A DNA stretch of 64,000 nucleotides from Bacteroidota bacterium (GCA_017860275.1 JAFNAQ010000008.1:1-64000); one strand, 5' to 3'; numbered from the stretch's first letter, positions 18,396 to 27,666 are shown. The notes: generated from the letters alone by a model not told the origin. A program made the numbers and translations.

Positions 18396-18923
18396 ATGCT
18401 GTACAAAGAAGAAGAAATAAGGAAAAGCCATATTTTTGAAGTAGCAAAGTCTATGATGATTGCTGCTCGTACTGCACCCAAGGCAAGAGGAAAGGATAAT
18501 CTTGTTATCTCTGTTATTACAGGTGATCAGGTAATAGAGCTTTCAAATAAGATGAAAGAAATGTTTGAAGAAAATAATCAAGCTTTCTTCCTTAGAGATT
18601 CTGAAAATATTCTTATCTCTGATGCTGTTGTATTAATTGGGACAAAGCTTGTTGTTGCAGGACTTAATTGTGGGCTTTGTGGTTATCAGACGTGTGAGAA
18701 GAAAGAAGAAAATAAAATATGTCCTTGTGTGTTTAACTCCCACGACCTTGGCATTGCAATAGGAAGTGCAACATCTATTGCAGCAGATAATAGAGTAGAT
18801 AATAGAGTAATGTTTTCGGCAGGTCAAGCGGCAAGGGAATTAGGATTCTTCACAGATGAGATAGGTTTCGGTTTTGCAATACCACTTTCTGCGATGGGCA
18901 AAAACCCATTCTTTGACAGATAA
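18396..18923 (+). CDS. DUF2148-family ferredoxin-domain protein
   Basis: At 175 residues it matches the DUF2148 family found in anaerobes. A conserved cysteine cluster (CGLCGYQTC, then CPC about 14 residues later) is a plausible iron-sulfur ligand set. The C-terminal part (GIAIGSATSIAADNRVDNRVMFSAGQAARELG) is the family's other conserved block. The biochemical role of the family is not established as far as I know. It lies between rdgB (6-bp gap) and serS (13-bp gap). Confidence 0.85.
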   Translation: MLYKEEEIRKSHIFEVAKSMMIAARTAPKARGKDNLVISVITGDQVIELSNKMKEMFEENNQAFFLRDSENILISDAVVLIGTKLVVAGLNCGLCGYQTCEKKEENKICPCVFNSHDLGIAIGSATSIAADNRVDNRVMFSAGQAARELGFFTDEIGFGFAIPLSAMGKNPFFDR

Positions 18924-18936
18924 TAAAATAATATAT

Positions 18937-20211
18937 ATGTTAGAATTAAATAGAATTAGACAGAACAAGGATAAGGTTATTGAACTATTGAAAGTTAAAA
19001 ACCTTAGAGATGCAGAAGAAAAGATAAATGAACTTTTGAATTTAGATGAAGACAAACGTCAAGTTCAAAAAGTTATGGAAGATATTAAAGCCGAGCTTAA
19101 CCTTAAGGCTAAAGAGATTGGCAATATTATGAAACAAGGTTCTAAGGAGCTTGCAGAGAATGCTAAGGCAGAGGTTGCTAAATTAAAAGAAAAAGAAAAG
19201 GATTTAGAAAGGGATATGTCTGACTTTGAAGAAAGACTAAATGCAATATTGCTTTCTATTCCTAACTTACCACATTCATCTGTTCCAAAGGGAAAGAGTG
19301 CAGAGGATAACGAGAATATTCATCAAGAGGGAGAGATTCCTTCTCTTTATGATGGTGCTACTCCTCACTGGGATATTTGTTCAAAATATGATATTGTAGA
19401 CTTTGAATTGGGTACCAAGATAACTGGTGCAGGATTTCCTGTTTACAAAGGCAAGGGAGCTAAGCTTCAACGTGCTTTAATAAACTTCTTCCTCGATGAG
19501 GCTTCAAAGGCTGGCTTCGATGAGGTACAGATTCCATTAATGGTAAACGAGGCATCGGCAATGGCAACAGGTCAATTACCAGATAAGGAAGGTCAGATGT
19601 ATACTATTCCTGTTGATGGTTTTTATATGATTCCAACGGCTGAGGTGCCTGTCACAAATATATTTCGTGATATAATTCTTCAAGAAAAAGAATTCCCTGT
19701 CCGCAAATGTGGTTATTCTCAATGCTTCCGTCGTGAGGCAGGCTCTTATGGAAAGGATGTTAGAGGGTTGAATCGTCTTCATCAATTCGATAAGGTAGAG
19801 ATTGTTTGTATTGAACATCCAGACAGAAGTTATGAGCAATTAGAGAAGATGAAGGAGCATGTTTCTAACCTTCTTAGAAAACTCGAACTTCCGTTTAGAA
19901 TTCTTCGCCTTTGTGGTGGAGATATGAGTTTTACCTCCGCTCTTACATTCGACTTTGAGGTTTATTCTACTGCTCAAGAGCGTTGGTTAGAGGTTAGCTC
20001 AGTTTCAAATTTTGAAACTTATCAATCAAATAGGATGAAACTTAGATTCAAGAACTCAGAGGGTAAGACACAATTAGCTCATACTCTAAATGGTTCTGCT
20101 CTTGCATTACCAAGAATAGTTGCCTCATTACTTGAAAACCACCAAACTCCAGAAGGCATAAGGATTCCAAAGGCTTTAGTCCCATATACAGGATTTGAGA
20201 TATTAAACTAA
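18937..20211 (+). CDS. serS: Serine-tRNA ligase
   Basis: Charges tRNA-Ser in the cytoplasm. The ATG at 18937 is chosen; a longer frame from 18874 overlaps the previous gene, and MLELNRIRQNKDKVIELL is the normal SerRS beginning. Residues about 28-105 form the antiparallel coiled-coil arm (charged heptads, KLKEKEKDLERDMSDFEERL). Class II motifs 2 and 3 follow (FRREAGSYGKDVRGLNRLHQF and NGSALALPRIVASLLENHQ). The resulting 424 residues are standard. A terminator follows at 20245-20274. Confidence 0.97.
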   Translation: MLELNRIRQNKDKVIELLKVKNLRDAEEKINELLNLDEDKRQVQKVMEDIKAELNLKAKEIGNIMKQGSKELAENAKAEVAKLKEKEKDLERDMSDFEERLNAILLSIPNLPHSSVPKGKSAEDNENIHQEGEIPSLYDGATPHWDICSKYDIVDFELGTKITGAGFPVYKGKGAKLQRALINFFLDEASKAGFDEVQIPLMVNEASAMATGQLPDKEGQMYTIPVDGFYMIPTAEVPVTNIFRDIILQEKEFPVRKCGYSQCFRREAGSYGKDVRGLNRLHQFDKVEIVCIEHPDRSYEQLEKMKEHVSNLLRKLELPFRILRLCGGDMSFTSALTFDFEVYSTAQERWLEVSSVSNFETYQSNRMKLRFKNSEGKTQLAHTLNGSALALPRIVASLLENHQTPEGIRIPKALVPYTGFEILN

Positions 20212-20244
20212 AAAGTAAAAGATAAAAAGTAAGAGTTAAAAGTT

Positions 20245-20274
20245 AAAGCGTTTCAGTAATGGAACGCTTTTTTT
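20245..20274 (+). terminator. Rho-independent terminator after serS
   Basis: Stem AAAGCGTTTC (20245-20254) with GGAACGCTTT (20261-20270), one wobble pair, running into seven T (20268-20274). The 35 bp before it consist of near-repeats of aaaaagtaa/agttaaa with no evident function. Confidence 0.9.
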
Positions 20275-20281
20275 ATTTGTT

Positions 20282-20311
20282 TGTAACTTTTTAGTATCTT
20301 CGTGCGTCTTA
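20282..20311 (+). promoter_or_regulatory. ECF-type promoter of the sigma factor gene (site 1)
   Basis: TGTAAC (20282-20287), 17 nt, CGTC (20305-20308) and then TTA, starting 8 bp past the serS terminator and 19 bp before the sigma-factor ATG. A -35 ending in AAC plus a -10 of CGTC is the standard ECF promoter form. The same 30-nt pattern, 24 of 30 identical, occurs at 25042-25071. Autoregulation by the adjacent sigma factor is inferred. Confidence 0.75.
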
Positions 20312-20329
20312 TCATCGAACTTAATATTA

Positions 20330-20806
20330 ATGACCGAGAAAGAATTTAATAACTGCGTAGACTCTTTTGCCGATAATGTTTATCGGTTCTTGCTTAAGCA
20401 CACTAAAGATGTGGATTTTGCAAAAGATGTTGTGCAGGAGACATTCACAAGGTTATGGGAGAAAAGGGATGATGTTGATTTTTTTAAATCTAAGTCATAT
20501 ATCTTTGCCACTGCTTACCATAAGCTTATAGATGATATTCGACATAATGCTTTTACGGTATATGAGTTTAAGGTAGAAAGAGAGATTTCTCATAATTACT
20601 CAGACTTAAAAGATATTTTGAATATGGCTTTGGAAACTCTTCCTCAAATTCAACGCTCGGCAATACTTTTAAGGGATTATGAAGGATATTCATACGATGA
20701 GATTGGAGATATACTTAATCTTTCTCAACAACAGGTTAAGGTATATATTTTTAGAGCAAGAACGACATTAAAAACATATATTGGTTCAATTGATAATATT
20801 ATATAA
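20330..20806 (+). CDS. ECF-family RNA polymerase sigma factor
   Basis: The 158-residue sigma-70 relative contains region 2 (residues about 8-75: DVVQETFTRLWEKRDDVDFFKSKSYIFATAYHKLIDDIRH) and region 4 (about 98-150: LPQIQRSAILLRDYEGYSYDEIGDILNLSQQQVKVYIFRAR). It lacks regions 1.1 and 3, as ECF factors do. The following gene, 2 bp away, encodes a membrane anti-sigma candidate. The ECF-like promoter directly upstream suggests positive autoregulation, and a matching site before 25103 suggests at least one other target. Confidence 0.93.
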   Translation: MTEKEFNNCVDSFADNVYRFLLKHTKDVDFAKDVVQETFTRLWEKRDDVDFFKSKSYIFATAYHKLIDDIRHNAFTVYEFKVEREISHNYSDLKDILNMALETLPQIQRSAILLRDYEGYSYDEIGDILNLSQQQVKVYIFRARTTLKTYIGSIDNII

Positions 20807-20808
20807 CG

Positions 20809-21609
20809 ATGATAACAAAAGATAATTACGAAGCATATTTCTTAGATGCCATTGAAGGAAATCTCTCAATGGATGAGTTAAGAGACTTAAATAAATTCTT
20901 AGCAGAGAATCCAGAACTAAGAAAAGAATTGGAGGCTTATGATAAGGACTTTATTCTTATTCCAGAAAACATTTCTTTCTCCGAAAAGAATTCTCTTAAA
21001 CATAAATATTTATTCCTTTTCCCTTCTTGGGCAAAATATTCATCTGTTGCAGCAGTAGCCTTAATATTCCTAATTCTTGCAAGCCAATTATTCTTTAAGT
21101 CTGAGAAAGAAACAAGTACAATAAAGCAACAACCCATTGCATCAAATACAAATATTATTGGAAGGGTAATTAAAGAAATAGAAAATATCTCAACGAGAAA
21201 TAAAAGGACAAAGAAAGAACAGCAAAAAGAAAACAAGCAAGCAAAACAAACAGTGCAAGAGAAACAAGTTGCATCAACAATAATAACAACTCAAACCCAA
21301 GAATCAACACAAACCCAAGACACAATTTACTCAAACAGTCTAGTAATCTACGAAGTAGAAAATCTAATAACATACAATGATGATAAGGAGGAGAGCATAG
21401 TTAATAGTGCCATTGTTGTTCAAGGTAGTTCTCAGGCTGTTTCACAAGAGTCTAAACATGTAAATTTTACAAATAGGATAATAAATAAATTTAAAAGTAG
21501 AATTGAAACGAGAATAGATGAAACTAAAGAGGATTTTAATAGTGTCATTGATGACTTTAATGGGGGAATAAAGCTATATGCCTCCAATATAGGAATTAAA
21601 TCAAAGTAA
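20809..21609 (+). CDS. Probable membrane-anchored anti-sigma factor
   Basis: A 266-residue protein. The N-terminal cytoplasmic part (about 1-70: NYEAYFLDAIEGNLSMDELRDLNKFLAENPELRKELEAY) is the form seen at the start of many Bacteroidota anti-sigma factors. One transmembrane helix follows (about 79-96, SSVAAVALIFLILASQLF). The periplasmic part is low-complexity and rich in Lys, Gln and Thr (about 105-175), then a charged helical tail. There is no FecR domain, so it is not the usual TonB-linked type. Pairing with the sigma factor is inferred from the 2-bp spacing. Confidence 0.75.
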   Translation: MITKDNYEAYFLDAIEGNLSMDELRDLNKFLAENPELRKELEAYDKDFILIPENISFSEKNSLKHKYLFLFPSWAKYSSVAAVALIFLILASQLFFKSEKETSTIKQQPIASNTNIIGRVIKEIENISTRNKRTKKEQQKENKQAKQTVQEKQVASTIITTQTQESTQTQDTIYSNSLVIYEVENLITYNDDKEESIVNSAIVVQGSSQAVSQESKHVNFTNRIINKFKSRIETRIDETKEDFNSVIDDFNGGIKLYASNIGIKSK

Positions 21610-21629
21610 TAATTAATACAAGAATAGAT

Positions 21630-23162
21630 ATGAAAACCAAGAATTTATTAATATTTTTCCTTATTATTGGGATTAATTTTAGTGCTTTTTCTCAAGATGA
21701 GGTAACAATTAAGCAGGTTATAAAGAATAGTTCTTCTAATCCTTCTGTTAAAGGCAGTAAAATTGAGATTATTGAAATTTGGACTGATATTCCTATAACA
21801 ATTAAGGAGGGGAAGGAAAATGCCATTTATTTAACTGGAGATATTAATGAATACGAAAAGGCGAATTTAGAAAGGTTCTGTGTTTTAAAGAATAATGTTT
21901 TTGAAATAAATTCAATAAACATATTCGATGATGAAGAATATAAATCTAAGGATTTGAGTAAATTTAGAATTACATTAGAATTAGCAGATGATGTTTTTGC
22001 TTTCTTTCTTCATTACAATGCAAATGTTTTGATTAAAAAAGATTTAATTTCTGATATGCATGGTGTCTTCAATCTTGCAGAGAAGGCTCAATTGAGAATT
22101 GAAGGTGAAGTAAAATTAGGTGTTGTAAATATTAGTGCAAGGGAAAATTCCATTATGAAAATTGATTCAATTGACGCAAAGCATGCAATGCTAACTATGA
22201 AAAAAGGATCAACAATTGATATTAATGGTAGAATTAGGTCAATAGAGGTAATGGAACAAGGACAGGATTCAAAATTAATTGGGAATTTAAAAAAATCCTC
22301 TTGTGTAATTCATGATTTAGATCCTCAATTAGCAAGTGATTATCTCAAAAAAAATGGGGTAATGGAAAAAGACTCAAGTATTAGCGCAAAAATTAATACT
22401 GATACAATTAACAAACAAAACTTATTAAGTGTTTCATATCCATTATTTTCAATCATTTATCCTCATGATTCAACTTATAATATTACATATGATGTAAATA
22501 AGGATAGTATTGTAGCAGTAGGTTATGATAATACAAAGAAAACAAAGGCTATTACTTTGAATTATTCTTTTGGGACTACAAATTGGGCAAAGAAAATTAA
22601 AGGGATTGATAATTTATTCGAAGGAGGAGATGGAGCATACACATTGAATACAGATTTTGATTTTTCAATGGATATTGGTTTTAGGATGCCAATTGCTAAC
22701 AATATTAATTTCAAAGTTGGTTTGGGTTTGGAAATGATGGAATTTGAATTTAAGAATTATGTAAATGTCTTTTCGGTGAATGGAGAAAATGTAATACAAA
22801 TTGATAATAATCCAATGCCTAAGCAGGAATCAAGACTATCGGTTAACTATGTTATTATACCAATTATTATTGATTGGCAGTTTTATAAGAAATGGTCAAT
22901 GTCTTTTGGTGCAATTCCTGGTATTAATTTTAGTACAAAGTTCACTGGATTTTCAAGAGAATATACACTAAATAATATTTATACAAATGAATATTGGGGT
23001 TCCGCATATAAAAACATAAAACCGATAAAATTGGATGTTCAATATGCAATAGGTTCAAGCTTTCTTTACTTATATTTTAAATACTCTCTAACTCCAATTT
23101 TTAAGACAGGCAAAGAAATGGACTTATACCCTTATAGTGTTGGAGTATCAATAGGTATTTAG
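21630..23162 (+). CDS. GIN-like (DUF2807) domain fused to an outer-membrane beta-barrel
   Basis: After a signal peptide (about 1-21, ending SAFSQ), residues about 45-250 show the repetitive short-strand pattern of GIN/DUF2807 head domains (VFNLAEKAQLRIEGEVKLGVVNISARENSIMKI, TMKKGSTIDINGRIRSIEV). The C-terminal half (about 310-510) is a beta-barrel of the PorT/OmpW-like size class ending SVGVSIGI. The barrel is clearly related to the next gene (shared wording DWxFYKKxS, TGFxRxY, FKxGKEMxxYPYSVG). It follows the anti-sigma gene by 20 bp, so it is probably the envelope output of that module. Function unknown. Confidence 0.75.
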   Translation: MKTKNLLIFFLIIGINFSAFSQDEVTIKQVIKNSSSNPSVKGSKIEIIEIWTDIPITIKEGKENAIYLTGDINEYEKANLERFCVLKNNVFEINSINIFDDEEYKSKDLSKFRITLELADDVFAFFLHYNANVLIKKDLISDMHGVFNLAEKAQLRIEGEVKLGVVNISARENSIMKIDSIDAKHAMLTMKKGSTIDINGRIRSIEVMEQGQDSKLIGNLKKSSCVIHDLDPQLASDYLKKNGVMEKDSSISAKINTDTINKQNLLSVSYPLFSIIYPHDSTYNITYDVNKDSIVAVGYDNTKKTKAITLNYSFGTTNWAKKIKGIDNLFEGGDGAYTLNTDFDFSMDIGFRMPIANNINFKVGLGLEMMEFEFKNYVNVFSVNGENVIQIDNNPMPKQESRLSVNYVIIPIIIDWQFYKKWSMSFGAIPGINFSTKFTGFSREYTLNNIYTNEYWGSAYKNIKPIKLDVQYAIGSSFLYLYFKYSLTPIFKTGKEMDLYPYSVGVSIGI

Positions 23163-23262
23163 TATATAAACAATAAAATTCGCTTTAATTGGGTCAAAGT
23201 CATTCAATAAATTAAGCAAAGTTATTTGAGCAGTCAAAATATAAATTTAAAACATTAATATC

Positions 23263-24138
23263 ATGAAAACAAAATTATTACTTTTTATTTCCATTGCTAT
23301 GGGATTTTCATTAAATCTATTTTCGCAACAAAACGATACCGTTAAAATAGATACAATACAAGACTTTGGTGTATTACATACCGATACAATAACCTATACC
23401 GAAACCTATACCGAACCAGATAGGGAGTTGTATGATATTTTAATTGATTTATCAAATAAATTAAGTCAGATAGAAGAGTTGAAACAGAATAAAATCAGAG
23501 AAGGAAAGAAAGATGTTGATTTTAAGATGAATTTTGGATATGGTTGTTTGGGTTGGACTAGTGGAGTAAATACTATTGATGATTTATTTGAAAACCCAAT
23601 TGGAATTTATGATTTAAAGACAACAAGCGGTAGTTCTTGGACTTTGGGATTTAAGTTAGTTATCCCTATGAGTAAGAGGTTTGATTTTTTAATAGGTCTA
23701 GGTTATGAGTCAGATATATTTAGATTTAGAAATAATGTTAATCTAGTAGAGATTAATAGTCAAAAGCAGATTGGATATGAAAACGACCCAACAATAGAAG
23801 CAGAATCTAAATTAGTTGCAAGATATATCACACTTCCTGTATTTGTTGATTGGAATTTCTATAAAAAACTTTCCATAAATGTTGGAGTAATTGGAGGATT
23901 AAACTTTAACTCGTCATCAACTGGGTTTAAGAGAGATTATGAGATAGGCGTATCGGAGATAGAAGACCGTTGGGGAGCAAAGTATAATAATTTCAAACCA
24001 GTAAAACTTGATGCTCAGGTAGGAATTAAATTCAATAAGGTAAATCTATACCTAAGACATTCATTTACTCCTTTGTTTAAAGATGGCAAGGAAATGGTTG
24101 TTTATCCATATAGCGTTGGAATAACTTTAGGACTATAG
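23263..24138 (+). CDS. Outer-membrane beta-barrel, paralogue of the preceding barrel
   Basis: The 291-residue protein has signal peptide 1-22 (ending LFSQQ), a short acidic and Thr-rich linker with repeated YTET (about 30-70), then a barrel domain homologous to the last 210 residues of the upstream protein (ARYITLPVFVDWNFYKKLSIN, KPVKLDAQVGI, YPYSVGITLGL). It lacks the GIN-like head. Tandem duplication with loss or gain of the head domain is the simplest reading. The gap to the upstream gene is 100 bp with no clear promoter. Confidence 0.78.
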   Translation: MKTKLLLFISIAMGFSLNLFSQQNDTVKIDTIQDFGVLHTDTITYTETYTEPDRELYDILIDLSNKLSQIEELKQNKIREGKKDVDFKMNFGYGCLGWTSGVNTIDDLFENPIGIYDLKTTSGSSWTLGFKLVIPMSKRFDFLIGLGYESDIFRFRNNVNLVEINSQKQIGYENDPTIEAESKLVARYITLPVFVDWNFYKKLSINVGVIGGLNFNSSSTGFKRDYEIGVSEIEDRWGAKYNNFKPVKLDAQVGIKFNKVNLYLRHSFTPLFKDGKEMVVYPYSVGITLGL

Positions 24139-24273
24139 TGGATATTTTCTAAAGTATTTAAGGCTTTTATTGTGAAATTTAATATTTAGTAACACAATAA
24201 TTCGAAAGGATTATAAGTTATATTAACATTGACTTAAAGAAATACAGTATTAATCATATTAAAAATTAAACTT

Positions 24274-24966
24274 ATGAAAAAAATTATTTTTATCCTATGC
24301 GCAATTTTAAGCGTTGGTGTGCTAAATTCATGTAAAGATGAAGAACCAGAAAAGTTAACGACAAATAATGTTTCTGACCCTTCAAAATATAAATCTATTA
24401 CTGAACTAAAGTCTTATACAGGAAAGACTACTCTAGAAATTGATTCGATAATGTCTGAAAAAGGCTATGTATTTTACGGCGAAACTCCACTTGATGAAAC
24501 TACAAATCTCCGACTTTTCTTAGCATCAGATTATTCAGGCATGTATGAGCTAATGATTGCAAAAGATACAATTTATGTAAGTGTATTTGCCAAAATGACT
24601 ACTGTAAGAGATACTGGATTATATTATTTTGAAAAATATACTGATGAATGTGTTGCAAAAATGGTGGGAGTAAATCACGAGTATGAAGGAGTATGTTCAA
24701 CAGATATTGTGTTAGATTCTTCATTTACTACTCATCAAAATTTTTGGAATTTCTATATTCAGAACAAGAGCACAGTAAATATTTGCAATGAGACATGGGT
24801 GACAAATACAGAAGTAGTTTCTTCATATTTTGAAGAGGACGAAGGAACTATTATGCCAATGTTGATGTATGTCAACATGAATTACGCTCCAGCATCAATA
24901 TTAGGAGAATTAACAAAAAAGACAAGTCTTAAGAAGATAAATCCATCCAAATTCATTAAGAAATAA
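24274..24966 (+). CDS. Secreted lipoprotein, unknown function
   Basis: Of 230 residues, the first 20 are a lipoprotein signal (GVLNSC, Cys20) followed by KDEE; the Asp at +2 to +3 suggests it may not stay in the inner membrane, though Bacteroidota sorting rules differ. The mature part is beta-rich without motifs I recognise. It closes the ECF-associated cluster and is followed by a terminator at 25005-25035. Confidence 0.72.
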   Translation: MKKIIFILCAILSVGVLNSCKDEEPEKLTTNNVSDPSKYKSITELKSYTGKTTLEIDSIMSEKGYVFYGETPLDETTNLRLFLASDYSGMYELMIAKDTIYVSVFAKMTTVRDTGLYYFEKYTDECVAKMVGVNHEYEGVCSTDIVLDSSFTTHQNFWNFYIQNKSTVNICNETWVTNTEVVSSYFEEDEGTIMPMLMYVNMNYAPASILGELTKKTSLKKINPSKFIKK

Positions 24967-25004
24967 TTTTATAATAGGAAATCCTACTTTAGAACTATTA
25001 ATTT

Positions 25005-25035
25005 AAGGCAGCTAATTTTTTTAGTTGCCTTTTTA
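25005..25035 (+). terminator. Rho-independent terminator after the lipoprotein gene
   Basis: AAGGCAGCTAA (25005-25015) pairs with TTAGTTGCCTT (25021-25031) with one wobble, loop of five T, then a T tract. Confidence 0.85.
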
Positions 25036-25041
25036 TATAAA

Positions 25042-25071
25042 TGTAACTTTCTTATAGCTTCATGCGTCATA
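25042..25071 (+). promoter_or_regulatory. ECF-type promoter before the DUF5686 gene (site 2)
   Basis: TGTAAC (25042-25047), 17 nt, CGTC (25065-25068), then ATA; 24 of 30 bases match the sigma-factor promoter at 20282, with identical spacing. It lies 31 bp before the ATG at 25103 and right after a terminator, so this gene has its own promoter. Confidence 0.7.
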
Positions 25072-25102
25072 GTATTTAGAATATTTATCAAAGCAATTTA
25101 TT

Positions 25103-27592
25103 ATGAAAATCCATTTACAAAATCTACTTATCTTAATTATTGTACAGTTTATTTCTTTTACTTCCTATTCACAAAAACTAGAGGGGAAGATTATTGATGA
25201 AAATAAGAATCCACTTCCTTATGTAAGTGTTCATAAGTTAAATAGCTATATAGGGGGGACAACAAATATTAATGGATATTATTCAATAAACCTTGAAAAA
25301 GGGAAACATATTATTGAATATAGAATGATTGGGTATAAGCCAATAATAGATACTGTATACGTAACAGAAGATAAAATTACCAAAAGAAATCATACTCTTA
25401 AAGAAGAATCGGTAGAATTAAATGCTGTTGAGGTATTATATGGCGAAGACCCAGCTATTCCAATAATAAAGAAAGCAATAGCCAAAAGAGAAGAACATCT
25501 AAACGAAAACAAGACTTACACAAGTCAAAACTTTACAAAGTTAATAGCAAAATTTACTGGGCATAAATTGCCGGATAGGATTATGGGATATAAGCTGCCA
25601 CTTGAGAAAAAACTTGAATTAGACTCTTTGATAAGGTCAGATTATCAGGTAAACGATGGGTACTTTTATACCTCAGAATCAGAGACAAAACTATATAAAG
25701 ACAAAAGCAAGATAAAAGAGATTATGGTATCTTCGAGAGTAAGTGGAGACCCAAAACAGTTTAGTTTCAATTTTAGTCAGAATCATAGTTTGGATTTTTA
25801 CGAAAACCTAATTAATCTCTCCTTCTCGCAAAAGAGTTTTGTATCTCCAATTGCTTCATACGCTATGTCGGATTATAGGTATTTCCTATTAGGAACCTTC
25901 GAAGATAATGGTAATACTATTAATAAAATAAAAGTCGTTCCCAAGAATAGAGCAGCAAATTGTTTCTATGGATATATATATATTATTGATTCCCTTTGGA
26001 GGATTCATAGTGTAGACTTAAATATTACAAAGGATAATAATTTGCTCTTTTTCGATTCAATAAATATCAAACAAAGTTTTACTCTCCTAGAAGGTAATAT
26101 ATGGAAATCCACTTCTAACACTCAAAGGGCTTATTGTAATATTGAGATTATGGGGATGAATATATTCGCAAATTTAGATTTCAACTCTGTTAGTCAGAAC
26201 TTTGATTTTCATCCCATCTTTGAGAAAGACTTTTTTAATAAGGAGCTAATCTCAATAAATAAGGATGCTAACCAAAAAGATAGTTTGTATTGGGAGAAAA
26301 ATAGCCCCTTACCTTCCTCTATCACAGAAAGAGATTTCTATAAATATGAGGATAGTGTATATAGGGTAGATAGTAATACAGATACAATTATTGCAAGGGA
26401 TAAAGTGAGCAATAAATTTAAGTTCTCCAATATTTTTCTTGGCTATACCTATAAGAATACATTAAAGAAAACCTCTCATAGTATTACTCCTTTTGAAAGT
26501 CTTGCCTTTAATACTATTCAAGGATGGAATCTTGGTTTAGGATATAAATATAAGAGAGAAATCTCAGATTCTAGCCAAATCTTCTTTAGTGCAACTCCTC
26601 AATATGGTTTTTCAGATAAGAAGTTTCGTTTTGGGACATATCTGTTCTGGGAATATAATAAGGAAAAGCTTGCTAATATATTTGTCGGAGCAGGAATTAA
26701 TGAGGCAAAGAATATTTCTGGCTATGGAATAAGTACATTCTTTAATACATTCTATAGTGAGCTATTTGGTCAAAACGAGATGAAACTCTATTCTAAGACT
26801 TATTTCTCAATTGGTCATTATCAGGAATTATTCACTGGTCTTAATCTAAAAATTAATTCAGAAATTTCACAAAGAGATGCTCTTACTAATAATACCTCAC
26901 AGAAATGGACAAAGAGAGGTAGGTTTACAAGCAATAACCCTCTTTCTCCAGATAATGATACAAAGGCATTTGAAAGTTCAAGAGCATTAGTATTGGAAGG
27001 AGAGATAATATGGAACCCCTTTATGAAGTATTATTCCCTACCAAATAAGGTTAGGGTAAAATCAAAATTTCCTACCTTTCATCTTCTCTATAAGAAGGCC
27101 TTGCCCATTGAGAATAATTGGGCAAGCTATGACCTTGTTGAGCTAAAGTTAGATTATAATTTGAAATTGGGCAAGATAGGTAATGGAGAATTAATTGCTA
27201 AGGGAGGGAAGTTTCTAAGCACAGGAAATATGATTCTTGCTGACTATAAGCATTATAATGGCAATAGGTTTCATATAGGAATCTTTGGCAATGAGTCTTT
27301 TAGAGTTCTTCCATATTATAAGTTTAGCACAAATAGTTCTTATGTTGAACTTCACTATACTCATAATTTCAATCGTTGGCTTTTTAGTAAACTACCATTA
27401 ATCAAGAAAACAATGCTTTCCGAACAATTTAGTGCACATCTCTTATCAAACGATTTTAAGAATCCATATATGGAAATAAGCTTTGGAGCTGCAAATATAT
27501 TTAAGATAATGTCGCTAAACTATACTTGTGGCTTTCAAAAAGGAGCCAAACCCTATCACGGAGTAACCCTATCTCTCGCAATATCTTTATAA
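25103..27592 (+). CDS. DUF5686 outer-membrane protein with carboxypeptidase-regulatory-like N-terminal domain
   Basis: Signal peptide about 1-23 (ending SYSQ), then a CarboxypepD_reg-like beta-sandwich (about 25-105: GKIIDENKNPLPYVSVHKLNSYIGGTTNINGYYSI). Next comes the DUF5686 signature GEDPAIPIIKKAIAKREEHL (about 117-136) and a long C-terminal barrel ending GVTLSLAISL. At 829 residues it is a full-length member. There is no TonB plug, so it is not a SusC-type receptor. The ECF-type promoter in front suggests control by the sigma factor encoded 5 kb upstream. A terminator follows at 27637-27666. Confidence 0.88.
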   Translation: MKIHLQNLLILIIVQFISFTSYSQKLEGKIIDENKNPLPYVSVHKLNSYIGGTTNINGYYSINLEKGKHIIEYRMIGYKPIIDTVYVTEDKITKRNHTLKEESVELNAVEVLYGEDPAIPIIKKAIAKREEHLNENKTYTSQNFTKLIAKFTGHKLPDRIMGYKLPLEKKLELDSLIRSDYQVNDGYFYTSESETKLYKDKSKIKEIMVSSRVSGDPKQFSFNFSQNHSLDFYENLINLSFSQKSFVSPIASYAMSDYRYFLLGTFEDNGNTINKIKVVPKNRAANCFYGYIYIIDSLWRIHSVDLNITKDNNLLFFDSINIKQSFTLLEGNIWKSTSNTQRAYCNIEIMGMNIFANLDFNSVSQNFDFHPIFEKDFFNKELISINKDANQKDSLYWEKNSPLPSSITERDFYKYEDSVYRVDSNTDTIIARDKVSNKFKFSNIFLGYTYKNTLKKTSHSITPFESLAFNTIQGWNLGLGYKYKREISDSSQIFFSATPQYGFSDKKFRFGTYLFWEYNKEKLANIFVGAGINEAKNISGYGISTFFNTFYSELFGQNEMKLYSKTYFSIGHYQELFTGLNLKINSEISQRDALTNNTSQKWTKRGRFTSNNPLSPDNDTKAFESSRALVLEGEIIWNPFMKYYSLPNKVRVKSKFPTFHLLYKKALPIENNWASYDLVELKLDYNLKLGKIGNGELIAKGGKFLSTGNMILADYKHYNGNRFHIGIFGNESFRVLPYYKFSTNSSYVELHYTHNFNRWLFSKLPLIKKTMLSEQFSAHLLSNDFKNPYMEISFGAANIFKIMSLNYTCGFQKGAKPYHGVTLSLAISL

Positions 27593-27632
27593 TTTTTATT
27601 TGAAATAAATCTACTGAATCCTTATTTTGTTC
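27593..27632 (-). repeat. Dispersed 40-nt hairpin module, copy 1
   Basis: Read on the minus strand it begins GAACAAAATAAGGATTCAG and contains TTTATTT-C-AAATAAA. It matches 48703-48742 (plus strand) at 36/40 positions and 30361-30400 (minus strand) at about 34/40. It lies immediately after the stop codon of the DUF5686 gene. Confidence 0.7.
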
Positions 27633-27636
27633 ATGT

Positions 27637-27666
27637 AGTGGGGGATTTATTCTCCCTCACTTTTTT
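27637..27666 (+). terminator. Rho-independent terminator after the DUF5686 gene
   Basis: AGTGGGGGA (27637-27645) pairs with TCCCTCACT (27653-27661), one wobble, followed by TTTTTT. Confidence 0.85.

Noticed and set aside
18874-18936. Longer start of serS overlapping the ferredoxin-domain gene
   Set aside because: SerRS begins MLELNRIR at 18937; the extra 21 residues have no family similarity and overlap the previous gene.
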